Below, piece by piece: positions 7,393 through 16,733 of a DNA stretch of 64,000 nucleotides (position 1 is the stretch's first letter; the number at the start of each line of letters is the position of its first letter). Location: the NCBI GenBank assembly GCA_012841625.1, contig DUUI01000004.1:1-64000 (forward strand). Reading direction: 5' to 3'. Below the pieces are notes generated by a model. That model had not been told where the DNA came from. It saw only the letters and a list, made by a program, of their open reading frames with translations, and ran no database searches. Source of the DNA: Erysipelothrix sp. GTDB taxonomy: Bacteria; Bacillota_I; Bacilli_A; Erysipelotrichales; Erysipelotrichaceae. The position numbers and the translations under genes are program-made.

Positions 7393-9549
7393 TCACATGC
7401 CATTAATTCTTTCAACGAGTTTAGTCTTAATTTGTGGTGAATGATCATATTTTGCGGCATCACTAAAGACTAATTCAGGACCAATTAAAATTAAACCATT
7501 CCTTGCTCTTGAAACGGCCGTATAAAATAAACGTTTATTCATCATAAATCGATGTTGAGGACTTCCCACAAAGATAACAATCGGATATTCAGATCCTTGC
7601 GCTTTATGAACACTTGTACAATAAGCATGTTTTAAATGTATCATTATTTCTGTGTCATACTCCACAATATTTCCGTCAAAATCAACAATTAAACGGTCTT
7701 TGTTGTCATCACTCTCAGCTTTAAATACAATCTCAACTAAAGTTCCAATATCACCATTAAATACAAAATCATCTGGTTGATTCTTTAATTGTAATAATTT
7801 ATCCCCTTCTCTAAAGGTCATATAGCCAAACCGAAATTCACGTTTATGCTCATCTTGTGGGTTAAAATTTCTTTGAAGCAAAAGATTAAGTTGATCGATT
7901 CCATCTGAACCATCATATTTACAAGCTAAAACCTGAACATCATCAATTGTGTAGCCCTTCTCTAAGGCAAGCCTAGTCACTTCAATGACTGATTCTTTTA
8001 TATAGTTTCTTTGATTAATATGAACAACATCACCTAATATCTTTGATTGATCAAAGCGCCCCTGGTTAATCGCACTGGCAATATCAATAATATGTGACTC
8101 CTGATTTTGTCGATAATTCACATCTAGAACATTAACACTAAAAACTCCTGAATTAATTAAATCTCGTATTAAGAAACCTGGACCAACAGATGGTAATTGA
8201 TCTTTATCACCAATAAATAGTATTTTTCGAACCTTAGGCATAGCTAAGGCTAAGGCTGACATGACATAGTTGTCGACCATTGAGAACTCGTCAATAATTA
8301 AAATATCATTTAACACAGGATTAACTTCGTTTCTAGCAAATTTATTTGTTTCAAGATTCCATTCTAGTAATGAATGAATTGTAGTCACATTAACATTCAC
8401 AATTTCTTTTAGACGTTTTGCGGCCCTGCCAGTTGGTGCACAGATGGCTAAATCATAGTGTGGATAAGCTTCTCTAAACAAAGCAATTATTGCTTGAATA
8501 ATGGTTGTTTTGCCTGTCCCTGGGCCTCCAGTTATGATGGTCTTATCATTATTGAAGAAACCCTTAATTGCTTTAATTTGAGATTCATCATAAATAATAT
8601 TTTGTTGTGCTTGATAGTCTTGGATGAGTTGATCTAAGTCTTTAGTTAAAGGAGTGATTTTTTGGATTGGCATTTGATTAAAGTAATTAGCATTTATGAC
8701 TTCTGCTTCATACTGACTTTTATGATATAGGGCCTCATTGTCTAAGACTAATCTTCTTGAGTTGATAGTCTCTTGTAATCCAATACTAAATTTGTCATCA
8801 TCAAGTTTATATTTTGGTAGTCTTTTAAGTAACTTTTCTATGGTTGTGAAGGTTGAGCCTGAATTTAAACAATCTTGTAAAGTTTCAAAGACCAAAATGG
8901 CTGAGATTCGTTCTGGATGATCTTTTTTAAAACCTAATGAGGATGCTAATTTATCGCATGTTTTAAAGCCTATTCCTTCTACTTCATCGACCATACGATA
9001 TGGATTCTCTTTAATTTTGGTAATTGCGTCTTTGCCATAAATTTGTTCAATCTTCAAAGTTTGGCGCATTGTAATTCCGTGTTGCGCAAAAAAGTTAATT
9101 TGTTTTTCAAGCTCAACTTCAGTTCTTAATTGATTGATTAATGTTTGTTGATTTTCAATACTTAAAAAAGGATCAGTAAAAACAAAATCGTCATCTTCTT
9201 GAATCTGAGTTAATAAATCAGTTCCATAATAATCAATGATTCGCTGTGCTTTAACTTTTCCAATACCTGGAAATAAGGATGAACTTAAATACTTTATTAA
9301 TGTTTCAGTTGAATTGGCTAAAAGCTTTTCATATTGTTGAATCTCGAATTGTAAACCATACCGATAATGCTCTTTGTATTGGCCAGTTAATATATAAATC
9401 TGGTCAAGTTCTAATTGTGGAACATATCCAACGGCTGTCATGGTCTTTTCTGTTTGGTCATTGAGCATGACTAAATAAACGCTGTAGAAATTTGCGCTTG
9501 AATATATTTTTCGTTTGATTAAAACTTCAATTTGAATTTGATTATCCAT
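7393..9549 (-). CDS. recD2: RecD2 family ATP-dependent DNA helicase
   Basis: 718 aa, full length. An N-terminal OB-like part precedes helix-hairpin-helix motifs (LFPGIGKVKAQRI, VEGIGFKTCDKLA). The SF1B helicase core has Walker A ITGGPGTGKTTI, Walker B DILIIDEFSMVD, GDKDQLPSVGPG and the C-terminal CTSVHKAQGSEYPIV and YTAVSRARNGL motifs. RecD2 unwinds 5'-3' and acts in mismatch or replication-fork repair in bacteria lacking RecBC. The stop lies just ahead of the alaS T-box. The start overlaps the upstream CPBP gene's stop by 8 bases. Confidence 0.96.
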   Translation of the reverse strand: MDNQIQIEVLIKRKIYSSANFYSVYLVMLNDQTEKTMTAVGYVPQLELDQIYILTGQYKEHYRYGLQFEIQQYEKLLANSTETLIKYLSSSLFPGIGKVKAQRIIDYYGTDLLTQIQEDDDFVFTDPFLSIENQQTLINQLRTEVELEKQINFFAQHGITMRQTLKIEQIYGKDAITKIKENPYRMVDEVEGIGFKTCDKLASSLGFKKDHPERISAILVFETLQDCLNSGSTFTTIEKLLKRLPKYKLDDDKFSIGLQETINSRRLVLDNEALYHKSQYEAEVINANYFNQMPIQKITPLTKDLDQLIQDYQAQQNIIYDESQIKAIKGFFNNDKTIITGGPGTGKTTIIQAIIALFREAYPHYDLAICAPTGRAAKRLKEIVNVNVTTIHSLLEWNLETNKFARNEVNPVLNDILIIDEFSMVDNYVMSALALAMPKVRKILFIGDKDQLPSVGPGFLIRDLINSGVFSVNVLDVNYRQNQESHIIDIASAINQGRFDQSKILGDVVHINQRNYIKESVIEVTRLALEKGYTIDDVQVLACKYDGSDGIDQLNLLLQRNFNPQDEHKREFRFGYMTFREGDKLLQLKNQPDDFVFNGDIGTLVEIVFKAESDDNKDRLIVDFDGNIVEYDTEIMIHLKHAYCTSVHKAQGSEYPIVIFVGSPQHRFMMNKRLFYTAVSRARNGLILIGPELVFSDAAKYDHSPQIKTKLVERINGM

Positions 9550-10228
9550 TGATAAAAAAGATAGATAAGAAACCGACTAAATTGTACATTGCGTGAACCA
9601 CAATGGGTGTCATAATCGTTTTTGTTTTGACATAACTAAGCCCTAAAACAAAACCTAGTCCGCCATATAGTAAGATAAACCATAGTTCATGAAAATTACC
9701 AAAAGTCAGTGATTGAGCAATATGGATGTAACCAAAGACTAAGGCTGAGGTTAATAGAGTAGTAAATGTTGATTTAGAATCTAAGAAAATGATTGCGTAT
9801 CGGAAGACTAATTCTTCGATAAATGGTGCTAAAACAACAACTGTCAGAAAAATAATGAAAGGACTGTCGAATGCCATAATTTCAATACCCACTTGATTGA
9901 GTGATGTTCCTTCAATACCAATCATATACAGAATGAAATTTACAGCATACATCACTAAAAAGATTAGGGCGAAATATTTAAGACATGTCACAAAAAAGGA
10001 TTTCAAGTTTTGAGCTACAACAAAGTCTTTGATGAGCTCTCTTTTTAAATAAACAATATAAACAATAGCTATTACTAACATCATTAAAAATTGAGCAAAA
10101 GCCATTGAGGAAATGCCTGTAATTATATTGGCCAAGACTAAGTTGTTTAGAATAATACCAAATAATGTACTGATGACAAAATATATCCCAACAATTGTTA
10201 TTCTTTGTTTAATACTTAGAGTTTTCAA
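9542..10228 (-). CDS. CPBP family intramembrane metalloprotease (CAAX/Abi type)
   Basis: Multi-pass membrane protein with the family motifs: FIEELVFRYAII (Glu-Glu-x3-Arg), then FGYIHIAQS and a final HAMYN, giving the Glu/His set of the intramembrane active site. Bacterial members are often linked to bacteriocin immunity or protein processing; the substrate here is unknown. Start is ambiguous. A GTG at 10294 would overlap mnmA by 86 bases. TTG 10228 has GGGTGG 9 bases upstream and overlaps by only 20 bases, so it is used here (about 228 aa). Confidence 0.85.
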   Translation of the reverse strand: MKTLSIKQRITIVGIYFVISTLFGIILNNLVLANIITGISSMAFAQFLMMLVIAIVYIVYLKRELIKDFVVAQNLKSFFVTCLKYFALIFLVMYAVNFILYMIGIEGTSLNQVGIEIMAFDSPFIIFLTVVVLAPFIEELVFRYAIIFLDSKSTFTTLLTSALVFGYIHIAQSLTFGNFHELWFILLYGGLGFVLGLSYVKTKTIMTPIVVHAMYNLVGFLSIFFING

Positions 10229-11360
10229 GTGCTTGATCCACCCTTTCTCTAGGACTTTGATTTTGGTAATAAATTTGATCCACTCGTCCTGCACCTAAGA
10301 CAAGTCCATCCTTATCATAAAAGACGGCTTCTTGACCAGGTGTTATAGCTGCTACTGCCGGATTTACAGATACTTCTAGTGTTTCATCATCGATCCAGTT
10401 TAATGTGACAGGATTGTCTTTTTGGCGATATCTGAATTTAGCAAAACAATCAATATTGTCTTTATCTTGATACCAATTAATGCGATTAACAATTACTTTA
10501 TCTGAAAGTAGATACTCTGAATCACGACCCTTAGTTACATAGAGCGTGTTTGTTTCAATGTCTTTATGACACACAAAGAACGGTCCAACAGCGGTTGATA
10601 TATCCAAACCATGTCTTTGGCCTAATGTATAATACATAACACCTTTATGTGTTCCTACTTTTTTATTTGAACCAATATCGATAATATCGCCTTGGGTTTC
10701 TTTTAAGTAGTTGCTTAAGAATTCTCTAAAATGTCGTTCTCCAATAAAACAGATCCCCGTTGAATCTCTTTTGGTTGCTACTGGTAAATCCAATTGACTG
10801 GCAATTGCACGAATTTCACTTTTTTCCAAATCTTGTAATGGAAAGAGTGCCTTTTGTAAAGCATTAAGAGGTACTTGTGCTAAGAAGTAAGATTGATCTT
10901 TATTCTTATCTTGTGCTTTAACTAGTCGATTAATGCCATCAACTTGTAGTATTTTAGCGTAATGACCTGTCGCAACTAAATCAAATCCATGTTTGCTGGC
11001 AAAGTCAAAGAATGCATCAAACTTAATGTGTCGATTGCATAAAATGTCTGGATTTGGTGTATTGCCTTTCTTAGTTTCTTCTAAGAAGACGCTAAAAACA
11101 TCATCCCAATACTCTGCAACAAAATCGACTCTCAATAATGGTAAACCTAATTGAGTTGCTACTGCTAGAGCATCTTGATAATCTAGTTCTTGTGAACAAT
11201 GTTCATTGTCCAATGTTGGATTTCCTAATGTATCATTATTGGCTAATGAATCCCAATTTCTCATAAAGCCACATGTTACATCATATCCTTGTTCTTTTAA
11301 TAAATAAGCAGCTACAGCAGAATCTACTCCTCCTGATAAGCCGACGAATACTTTTTTCAA
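10209..11360 (-). CDS. mnmA: tRNA-specific 2-thiouridylase MnmA
   Basis: Thiolates U34 of tRNA-Lys, tRNA-Glu and tRNA-Gln. PP-loop GLSGGVDSAVAAYLL at the N-terminus; catalytic cysteines in NPDILCNRHIKF and GICFIGERHF; typical C-terminal barrel with TPGQEAVFYDKDGLVLGAG. About 383 aa. The start is a TTG at 11360, six bases after GGAGG; a TTG four codons upstream (11372) lies before that site. Follows spx after about 30 bases. Confidence 0.96.
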   Translation of the reverse strand: MKKVFVGLSGGVDSAVAAYLLKEQGYDVTCGFMRNWDSLANNDTLGNPTLDNEHCSQELDYQDALAVATQLGLPLLRVDFVAEYWDDVFSVFLEETKKGNTPNPDILCNRHIKFDAFFDFASKHGFDLVATGHYAKILQVDGINRLVKAQDKNKDQSYFLAQVPLNALQKALFPLQDLEKSEIRAIASQLDLPVATKRDSTGICFIGERHFREFLSNYLKETQGDIIDIGSNKKVGTHKGVMYYTLGQRHGLDISTAVGPFFVCHKDIETNTLYVTKGRDSEYLLSDKVIVNRINWYQDKDNIDCFAKFRYRQKDNPVTLNWIDDETLEVSVNPAVAAITPGQEAVFYDKDGLVLGAGRVDQIYYQNQSPRERVDQALENSKY

Positions 11361-11391
11361 AATTGCCTCCAATCAAATAAAAGCTGTGATA

Positions 11392-11778
11392 TCACAGCTC
11401 AGATACTAGTCGTAATGGTTCACGACGATTAGATGGTATAAAGGCTCCGATTTCTTCCTCATCATACCCTACGAGAAATGTCTTCTCATTTAACACGATC
11501 GGACGTTTCAACACCGATGGATTTTCTTGGATGAATTCAACTAATTGATTCATGGTCATATCTTCAACATCTATGTTATTTTCTTGAATAATTTTACTGC
11601 GTTTAGAAATAATATCTTCAGTACCATTTTCACTACGCATGAGTAAATGTTTAATTTCACTCTCGTTAAGAGTTGTGTGAAAGATGTTTTTCTCAATGAA
11701 ACGTAATTCATGGTCTTTAAGCCAGTTTTTCACCTTGCGGCACGAAGCACAGCCTGGTGATGTATAAACAACAATCAT
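11392..11778 (-). CDS. spx: Spx family redox-sensing transcription regulator
   Basis: 128 aa ArsC-fold protein with the Spx thiol switch CASC at residues 10-13 and the family's KRPIVLNEKTFLVGYDEEEI stretch. Spx binds the alpha C-terminal domain of RNA polymerase and switches on thiol-stress genes when the CxxC pair is oxidised. GGAGG stands 7-8 bases before ATG 11778, and a TATAAT hexamer lies about 30 bases upstream. In other Bacillota Spx is degraded by ClpXP; nothing here tests that. Confidence 0.93.
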   Translation of the reverse strand: MIVVYTSPGCASCRKVKNWLKDHELRFIEKNIFHTTLNESEIKHLLMRSENGTEDIISKRSKIIQENNIDVEDMTMNQLVEFIQENPSVLKRPIVLNEKTFLVGYDEEEIGAFIPSNRREPLRLVSEL

Positions 11779-11865
11779 TTAACATCCTCCTTGAACTTAT
11801 ATTATACTGTGATTAGCAACAATATAAAAGAGCTTTTAATGAAAAAACACAAAAACTTTAAAATA

Positions 11866-11894
11866 TTGACAAATAAAGGGTAAAATGCTAAAGT
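11866..11894 (+). promoter_or_regulatory. Sigma-A type promoter of trpS
   Basis: TTGACA at 11866-11871, a 17-base spacer and TAAAGT at 11889-11894, just upstream of the trpS T-box leader. One of the clearest -35/-10 pairs in the window. Confidence 0.85.
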
Positions 11895-11899
11895 ATTTC

Positions 11900-12080
11900 T
11901 GTTATCTTTGAAGAAAATGTAGTACGTAATTGATTAATCATAAAGAGAGATGCTGGCGCTGAAAAGTATCGATTAATATTACCGAATGGACTTTCTGAGA
12001 TAAAACGGTCATGGCGTTATACATGTCAAGTAAAAAACGAAGGTGGCACCACGCTTAGGCGTCCTTGGGTCCACCTTTTT
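11900..12080 (+). promoter_or_regulatory. T-box leader (tryptophan) of trpS
   Basis: Stem I region followed by CCGAATGGAC, in which TGG at 11987-11989 is the tryptophan specifier. Then the antiterminator core AAGGTGGCACCACG and a terminator whose arms AAGGTGG and CCACCTT close over an inner ACGC/GCGT hairpin and end in five T. Uncharged tRNA-Trp would promote readthrough into trpS and possibly the ABC genes behind it. The region 11779-11865 holds only the spx promoter and nothing else recognisable. Confidence 0.95.
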
Positions 12081-12101
12081 ATGTACACAAGGGAGAAAAC
12101 T

Positions 12102-13106
12102 ATGAAGAAAAGAATGTTATCAGGAATTAAACCAAGTGGTCAATTGCACTTAGGCAACTACATTGGGGCCTTAAGAAACTTTGTAAGGTATCAAGATGAT
12201 TATGAAATGGTTGTCTTTATTGCTAATTTACATTGTATAACAGTGCCTCAAGAACCAACTGCTTTACAGACAAACTTACGTGATGCTGCTGCCTTATACA
12301 TTGCTAGTGGATTAGATCCACAAAAAGCTACAATTTTTCTACAGTCTGATGTCATGGCTCATTCACAATTAAGTTTTATTTTACAATCACATTCATACTT
12401 AGGTGAGCTTAATCGCATGACTCAATATAAAGATAAAGTTGCTAAAGGTGAAACTGAACTTACTGTGGGTTTATATACATACCCTACATTAATGGCTGCT
12501 GATATCCTTATTCAGGATGCACATTATGTGCCAGTAGGCATTGACCAAAAACAACATGTTGAATTAACTAGAGATATTGCACAAAGGATGAATAATCGAT
12601 ATAAGAAAACACTATTCACTATACCGGAACCTTTGATTGAGAAAGTTGGTTCAAAGATTTATTCATTACAAAATGTTGAAAACAAAATGAGTAAATCAGA
12701 TACAACAGAAAAAGACATTATTTATTTACTTGATCCAGTCAAAACAGCGACTAAAAAAATTATGTCAGCCGTCACTGATTCTGAAAACAAAATAGCATAT
12801 GATCCAGTGAATCAGCCAGGCATCTCTAATTTGTTGACAATTGCCGCAAGTTTGCAGGTTCAAAACATTGACACCATTGTGTCTGAGTGTAAAAATATGC
12901 AATATGGAGCCTTTAAGAAATATGTTGCTGATATTGTCGCAAAAACATTAAGTGAGATTCAGGATAAATACAATGAAGTCATTGAATCAAATATGTTAGA
13001 AAAGGTCCTACAAGATGGCGCAGAAAAAGCAGCTATCACTGCAAATAATCGCTTAGCGATGGTTCAAGAAACACTAGGATTAGAAATAATTGGAGGAAAA
13101 CTATGA
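12102..13106 (+). CDS. trpS: Tryptophanyl-tRNA synthetase
   Basis: Class I synthetase, about 334 aa, full length. HIGH-like motif QLHLGNYIGA near residue 15 and KMSKS motif NKMSKSDTTEK in the second half. ATG 12102 follows AGGGAG by 7 bases; the in-frame ATG at 12081 lies within the T-box terminator and is not used. The stop overlaps the ABC ATPase start by 4 bases, so the exporter may be cotranscribed. Confidence 0.96.
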   Translation: MKKRMLSGIKPSGQLHLGNYIGALRNFVRYQDDYEMVVFIANLHCITVPQEPTALQTNLRDAAALYIASGLDPQKATIFLQSDVMAHSQLSFILQSHSYLGELNRMTQYKDKVAKGETELTVGLYTYPTLMAADILIQDAHYVPVGIDQKQHVELTRDIAQRMNNRYKKTLFTIPEPLIEKVGSKIYSLQNVENKMSKSDTTEKDIIYLLDPVKTATKKIMSAVTDSENKIAYDPVNQPGISNLLTIAASLQVQNIDTIVSECKNMQYGAFKKYVADIVAKTLSEIQDKYNEVIESNMLEKVLQDGAEKAAITANNRLAMVQETLGLEIIGGKL

Positions 13107-13816
13107 TACAACTAACGAATTTAACAAAGCAATTTGGTGATAAAGTAGCGGTTGATGATATCAGCATTACCTTCCCGTCTGGAAAAATTATTGGGTACAT
13201 TGGACCTAATGGTGCTGGAAAAACGACAACTTTAAAGATGATGTGTGGCATCACTAAACCAAGCAATGGCCAAATTCTTCTAAATGGAATTGATATTGCT
13301 AAAGAACCTCTCGCAGCTAAGAAACAACTTGGATTTGTGTTTGATTCACCTGATGCTTTCTTACAATTATCTGGTTTAGAGTATATTAATTTTATAGCAA
13401 CGATCTATGAAGTTGATACCGTTGAAAAAAATCGACTCATTGAGGAGCTTGGCGAAGCCTTTGAAATGACCGATGTTTTAAATGATAAAATTGAAACTTA
13501 TTCACATGGAATGAGACAAAAAATTATGATTATGGCTGTTTTAATTCATAATCCAGATATCTGGTTATTGGATGAGCCTCTAACTGGTTTAGATCCTAAA
13601 TCAAGCTTTCGATTAAAAGAAATAATGAGAGCACATGCCGATGAAGGCAATACGGTCTTATTTTCAACCCATGTCTTGGAAGTTGCTGAAAAACTATGCG
13701 ATGAGATTGCTATTATTGATCATGGCCAAATTAAGTATCAAGGAACATTGGAAGCACTTAAACAAAATTATCCTGACAAATCATTGGAAGCAATTTTCCT
13801 GGAAGTAACAAAATGA
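13103..13816 (+). CDS. ABC transporter ATP-binding protein (exporter type)
   Basis: 237 aa. Walker A GPNGAGKTTTL, a signature motif diverged to YSHGMRQK, Walker B IWLLDEPLTGLDP and the switch His in LFSTHVLEV. Pairs with the downstream permease (4-base overlap). It resembles the ATPases of ABC-2 exporters for peptides, antibiotics or lipids. No substrate is indicated by the sequence or neighbours; the link to trpS is positional. Confidence 0.93.
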   Translation: MIQLTNLTKQFGDKVAVDDISITFPSGKIIGYIGPNGAGKTTTLKMMCGITKPSNGQILLNGIDIAKEPLAAKKQLGFVFDSPDAFLQLSGLEYINFIATIYEVDTVEKNRLIEELGEAFEMTDVLNDKIETYSHGMRQKIMIMAVLIHNPDIWLLDEPLTGLDPKSSFRLKEIMRAHADEGNTVLFSTHVLEVAEKLCDEIAIIDHGQIKYQGTLEALKQNYPDKSLEAIFLEVTK

Positions 13817-15468
13817 GTAAAATTTTATCTTTAAGTAAAGTCATGTTTAAGATTTCATTGGACTCCTTTAGAGTATCTAAAAAGAAATCTTTAAACATAC
13901 TATTTGTTGTATTTATGGTTCTCTTCTTATTAGTACCGGTATTTATGTTGTTCAGGTTCTTATTTAAGAACACTTTGGAAATGCTGATTACTATGAATCA
14001 AGAAGCTCTACTTATCAATGTCCTTTTAGCAGGACTAAGTTTGGTTATTATTTTCTTTTCAATGCTACAAATTCCTTATATTTACTACTTTTCCAATGAT
14101 ACCGAAACTTATTTAGCATTACCTTTAAAACCATATGAGATTCTGTTAAGTCGACTTTTTGTTGTTCTAATTTTTGAATACTTACTAGTCTTTGTCATGA
14201 TGGTTCCCTTTATTTTTACATTCTTTGAGATAACAGGAAGTATTGGCAGCATTATTATTGGTCTTATTGCTAGTATATTTATCCCTATAGGCCCGGTTAT
14301 TATCTCTAGTATTGTGGTCATCTTATTGATGAATTTTGTTCCATTCTTTAAAAACAAAAACGCGATTAACGTAATTTTTGGTCTTCTTGCTTTTGCTTTC
14401 TCAATTGGTATTAATGTAGTTGCACAGGGCCAAGATTTCTCTCAAATTGATTTATTACAATTACTTCAAGATGGTAACAACTCAATAAGTAATACAATGT
14501 TTGCTTTGTTACCAAACATTCGCTTTGCTTCATCAGCAATTGTTAATCAGTCTGTGCTTGATTTACTAATCTTTATAGGAATTACACTTGGGTTGGTGGT
14601 AATCTATTTATTTGCTGCACAGAAATTTTATTTAAATGGTGCGACAACAATCAGTGATTCAGCTCGTAATAAAAAGAGATTTAATCGCAATCAATTATCG
14701 ACTGGTAGACAATCATCTCTTGTGAGTACTTTTTTAACTCGTGAAATTAAAACACTCCTTAGAACTCCAGCCTATCTCTTAAATGGTCTTTTACCTATCT
14801 TTATATTTCCAATAATGATTGGTATATTACCAATATTCGGTAACTTTGAAAGCGATCTTGATATGACGTCATTTATGCCACTGTTAAATCAGTATTTAAA
14901 TGATATTCAGCTTGGGGTTCCTATTGCATTAATTGCTGGTGTTGTTATTGGTTTGTTTATTGGATCAATGAATATGTTATCTGTGACAGCTTTATCTAGA
15001 GAAGCAAAGGTTATAGATCATATAAAAGCTTACCCAATTGATCATTACAAGATGATGTTAGGTAAGCTGATATTTAATATTGGGTTATCATTATTAGGCG
15101 TAGTTCTAACTATAGTTGTGATTAATGTATGGATTACACTACCTTTACTATTTAACTTGCTGGTACTTGTTAGTTCTATTATTGCTGTTACTTTTACAAA
15201 TCTGTTTGGAATGCTGGTTGATTTGTTTAGACCAAATCTTAAATGGACTAATGAAATTCAAGTTATTAAACAAGGATTAAATGGATTTATAAATATCTTT
15301 GGGCTATGGATACTCATTGGTATCCTTGGTTTTATTGCTTGGCAATTAAGGGACTATTTCTTTTATACAACCATTGGTTTGACTGTCTTTATTTTGATTG
15401 CATCACTGGTCATCTTGTATTTCTTAAAAGTGAATACTTCAGATTTAGTCATTAAGGCTGAAGCTTAA
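13813..15468 (+). CDS. ABC-2 type exporter permease
   Basis: 551 aa with roughly 12 hydrophobic segments in two blocks: about residues 28-50, 70-95, 110-135, 145-170, 185-200 and 250-270, then a polar loop at about 275-310, and a second block to the C-terminus. Large ABC-2-like permease with no diagnostic motif. Coupled to the ATPase gene before it. The 3' end overlaps the convergent metK by 24 bases and no terminator is visible between them. Substrate unknown. Confidence 0.85.
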   Translation: MSKILSLSKVMFKISLDSFRVSKKKSLNILFVVFMVLFLLVPVFMLFRFLFKNTLEMLITMNQEALLINVLLAGLSLVIIFFSMLQIPYIYYFSNDTETYLALPLKPYEILLSRLFVVLIFEYLLVFVMMVPFIFTFFEITGSIGSIIIGLIASIFIPIGPVIISSIVVILLMNFVPFFKNKNAINVIFGLLAFAFSIGINVVAQGQDFSQIDLLQLLQDGNNSISNTMFALLPNIRFASSAIVNQSVLDLLIFIGITLGLVVIYLFAAQKFYLNGATTISDSARNKKRFNRNQLSTGRQSSLVSTFLTREIKTLLRTPAYLLNGLLPIFIFPIMIGILPIFGNFESDLDMTSFMPLLNQYLNDIQLGVPIALIAGVVIGLFIGSMNMLSVTALSREAKVIDHIKAYPIDHYKMMLGKLIFNIGLSLLGVVLTIVVINVWITLPLLFNLLVLVSSIIAVTFTNLFGMLVDLFRPNLKWTNEIQVIKQGLNGFINIFGLWILIGILGFIAWQLRDYFFYTTIGLTVFILIASLVILYFLKVNTSDLVIKAEA

Positions 15469-16545
15469 CTCTTTAGTTTTTTCCCAAGGATAATGATCAT
15501 ATCCAAAATGTCCAAAATTACTTGTATCTTGATAAATTGGATTTAATAAATCTAATTCATTAATAATATTATAAACACTGAAATCAAAATTCTGATTAAC
15601 TATGTCTAATAATTGTTCATTAGTATATTTAGAGGTTTGATAAGCTTGAACATAAATTGATTGTGGTGTTTGTTTACCAATTGCATAAGAGAGTTGAATT
15701 TCAACTCTTTTTGCTAGTTTGGCAGCGACTAAGGATTTAGCTACATAACGAGTATAATAAGCAGCTGAACGGTCAACTTTTGATGGATCCTTACTTGAGA
15801 AACATCCCCCTCCAATACGTCCCATACCACCATAAGAGTCAACGATAATCTTACGTCCTGTTGTGCCGCTGTCACCATATGGTCCACCTATCACAAATTG
15901 ACCGCTTGGATTAATGGTATAGGTTGTGTTTTCATTTATGAGTCTTGGGTCAACGACTTTTTCAATTACTTCTTTGATCATCGTGTCTTCGATTTGTTGA
16001 TGTGAAATACCTGCTTCATGTTGTATTGAAATAACAATATTTGTGATATATAAAGGATGATTGTTTGCATCGTATTGTACACTGACCTGTGTTTTTCCAT
16101 CAGGTTTAACCCATGAAATAGTTTCTCTTAATTCTTTTAAACGTTTTGAAAGTTTATGTGCAATTGTAATAGGTAGAGGCATTAACTCAGGTGTATCATC
16201 ACAGGCATAACCAAACATAATTCCTTGATCACCAGCTGAGATAACATCTCTGGCAACTGCTTGAAATATATCTGATGATTGCTGAGAAACTTTTACTAAA
16301 AACTCAAAATCCTCAACATAACCAATTGATTTTAGTACCTCTGATGCAATTGCTTCATAATCGATTTGAGCTTTCGTATTTGCTTCTCCATAAATTAAAC
16401 AAAAATTATCTTTAATGGTTGCTTCAACAGCCATTTTTGAATACTTATCCTGTCTTAGCGCTTCATCTAAGATGGCATCACTTATTTGGTCACAAACTTT
16501 ATCTGGATGACCGTCGGTTACAGATTCTGATGTAAATACAAACAT
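15445..16545 (-). CDS. metK: S-adenosylmethionine synthetase
   Basis: Makes SAM from methionine and ATP. The signature parts are present: ESVTDGHPDKVCDQISDAI, SAGDQGIMFGYA, SGQFVIGGPYGDSGTTGRK, SSKDPSKVDRSAAY and FGHFGYDHYPWEKT. At 366 aa it is about 30 residues shorter than typical, through small internal deletions rather than a truncated end. The usual RHGGGAFSGKD loop reads RIGGGCFSSKD, so it is a divergent branch. An S-box riboswitch precedes it. Confidence 0.95.
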   Translation of the reverse strand: MFVFTSESVTDGHPDKVCDQISDAILDEALRQDKYSKMAVEATIKDNFCLIYGEANTKAQIDYEAIASEVLKSIGYVEDFEFLVKVSQQSSDIFQAVARDVISAGDQGIMFGYACDDTPELMPLPITIAHKLSKRLKELRETISWVKPDGKTQVSVQYDANNHPLYITNIVISIQHEAGISHQQIEDTMIKEVIEKVVDPRLINENTTYTINPSGQFVIGGPYGDSGTTGRKIIVDSYGGMGRIGGGCFSSKDPSKVDRSAAYYTRYVAKSLVAAKLAKRVEIQLSYAIGKQTPQSIYVQAYQTSKYTNEQLLDIVNQNFDFSVYNIINELDLLNPIYQDTSNFGHFGYDHYPWEKTKELSFSLND

Positions 16546-16563
16546 TTCTTTCCTCTTTTCTAT

Positions 16564-16690
16564 AAAAAAACAGCAACCGATAAGATTGCTGATTGTTTTG
16601 TTTCAGTGTCTTATCGATGTTAGCTGGACCACCCGACTCAACGGGTTGGTGTGAGGTCATCGAGCTAACTCTCTACCTCAACTCTTTATA
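16564..16690 (-). promoter_or_regulatory. S-box (SAM-I) riboswitch with terminator, upstream of metK
   Basis: Read on the minus strand: P2 arms GAGGT (16679..16675) and ACCTC (16657..16653) enclose AGAGAGTTAGCTCGATGA, matching the S-box internal-loop layout. P3 is ACCCG/CGGGT around 16631-16646. J3/4 AGCTAAC (16625..16619) is fully complementary to GTTAGCT (16669..16663), the S-box pseudoknot. CGATAAGA (16616..16609) can pair with TCTTATCG (16585..16578) as antiterminator or leave the terminator CAGCAA/TTGCTG plus seven T (16591..16564). Several usually invariant bases differ (for example CCAACC in place of GGCAACC). High SAM would be expected to stop metK transcription. Confidence 0.78.
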
Positions 16691-16733
16691 AACGCAAATT
16701 ATATTATACTTAATTACTAATTATTGTCAATAA

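Noticed and set aside
7254-7463. 69-aa minus-strand ORF upstream of alaS
   Set aside because: It crosses the T-box leader and the recD2 end; no ribosome binding site or domain.
12081-12101. Longer trpS start at 12081
   Set aside because: This ATG is in the T-run side of the T-box terminator; ATG 12102 has a ribosome binding site.
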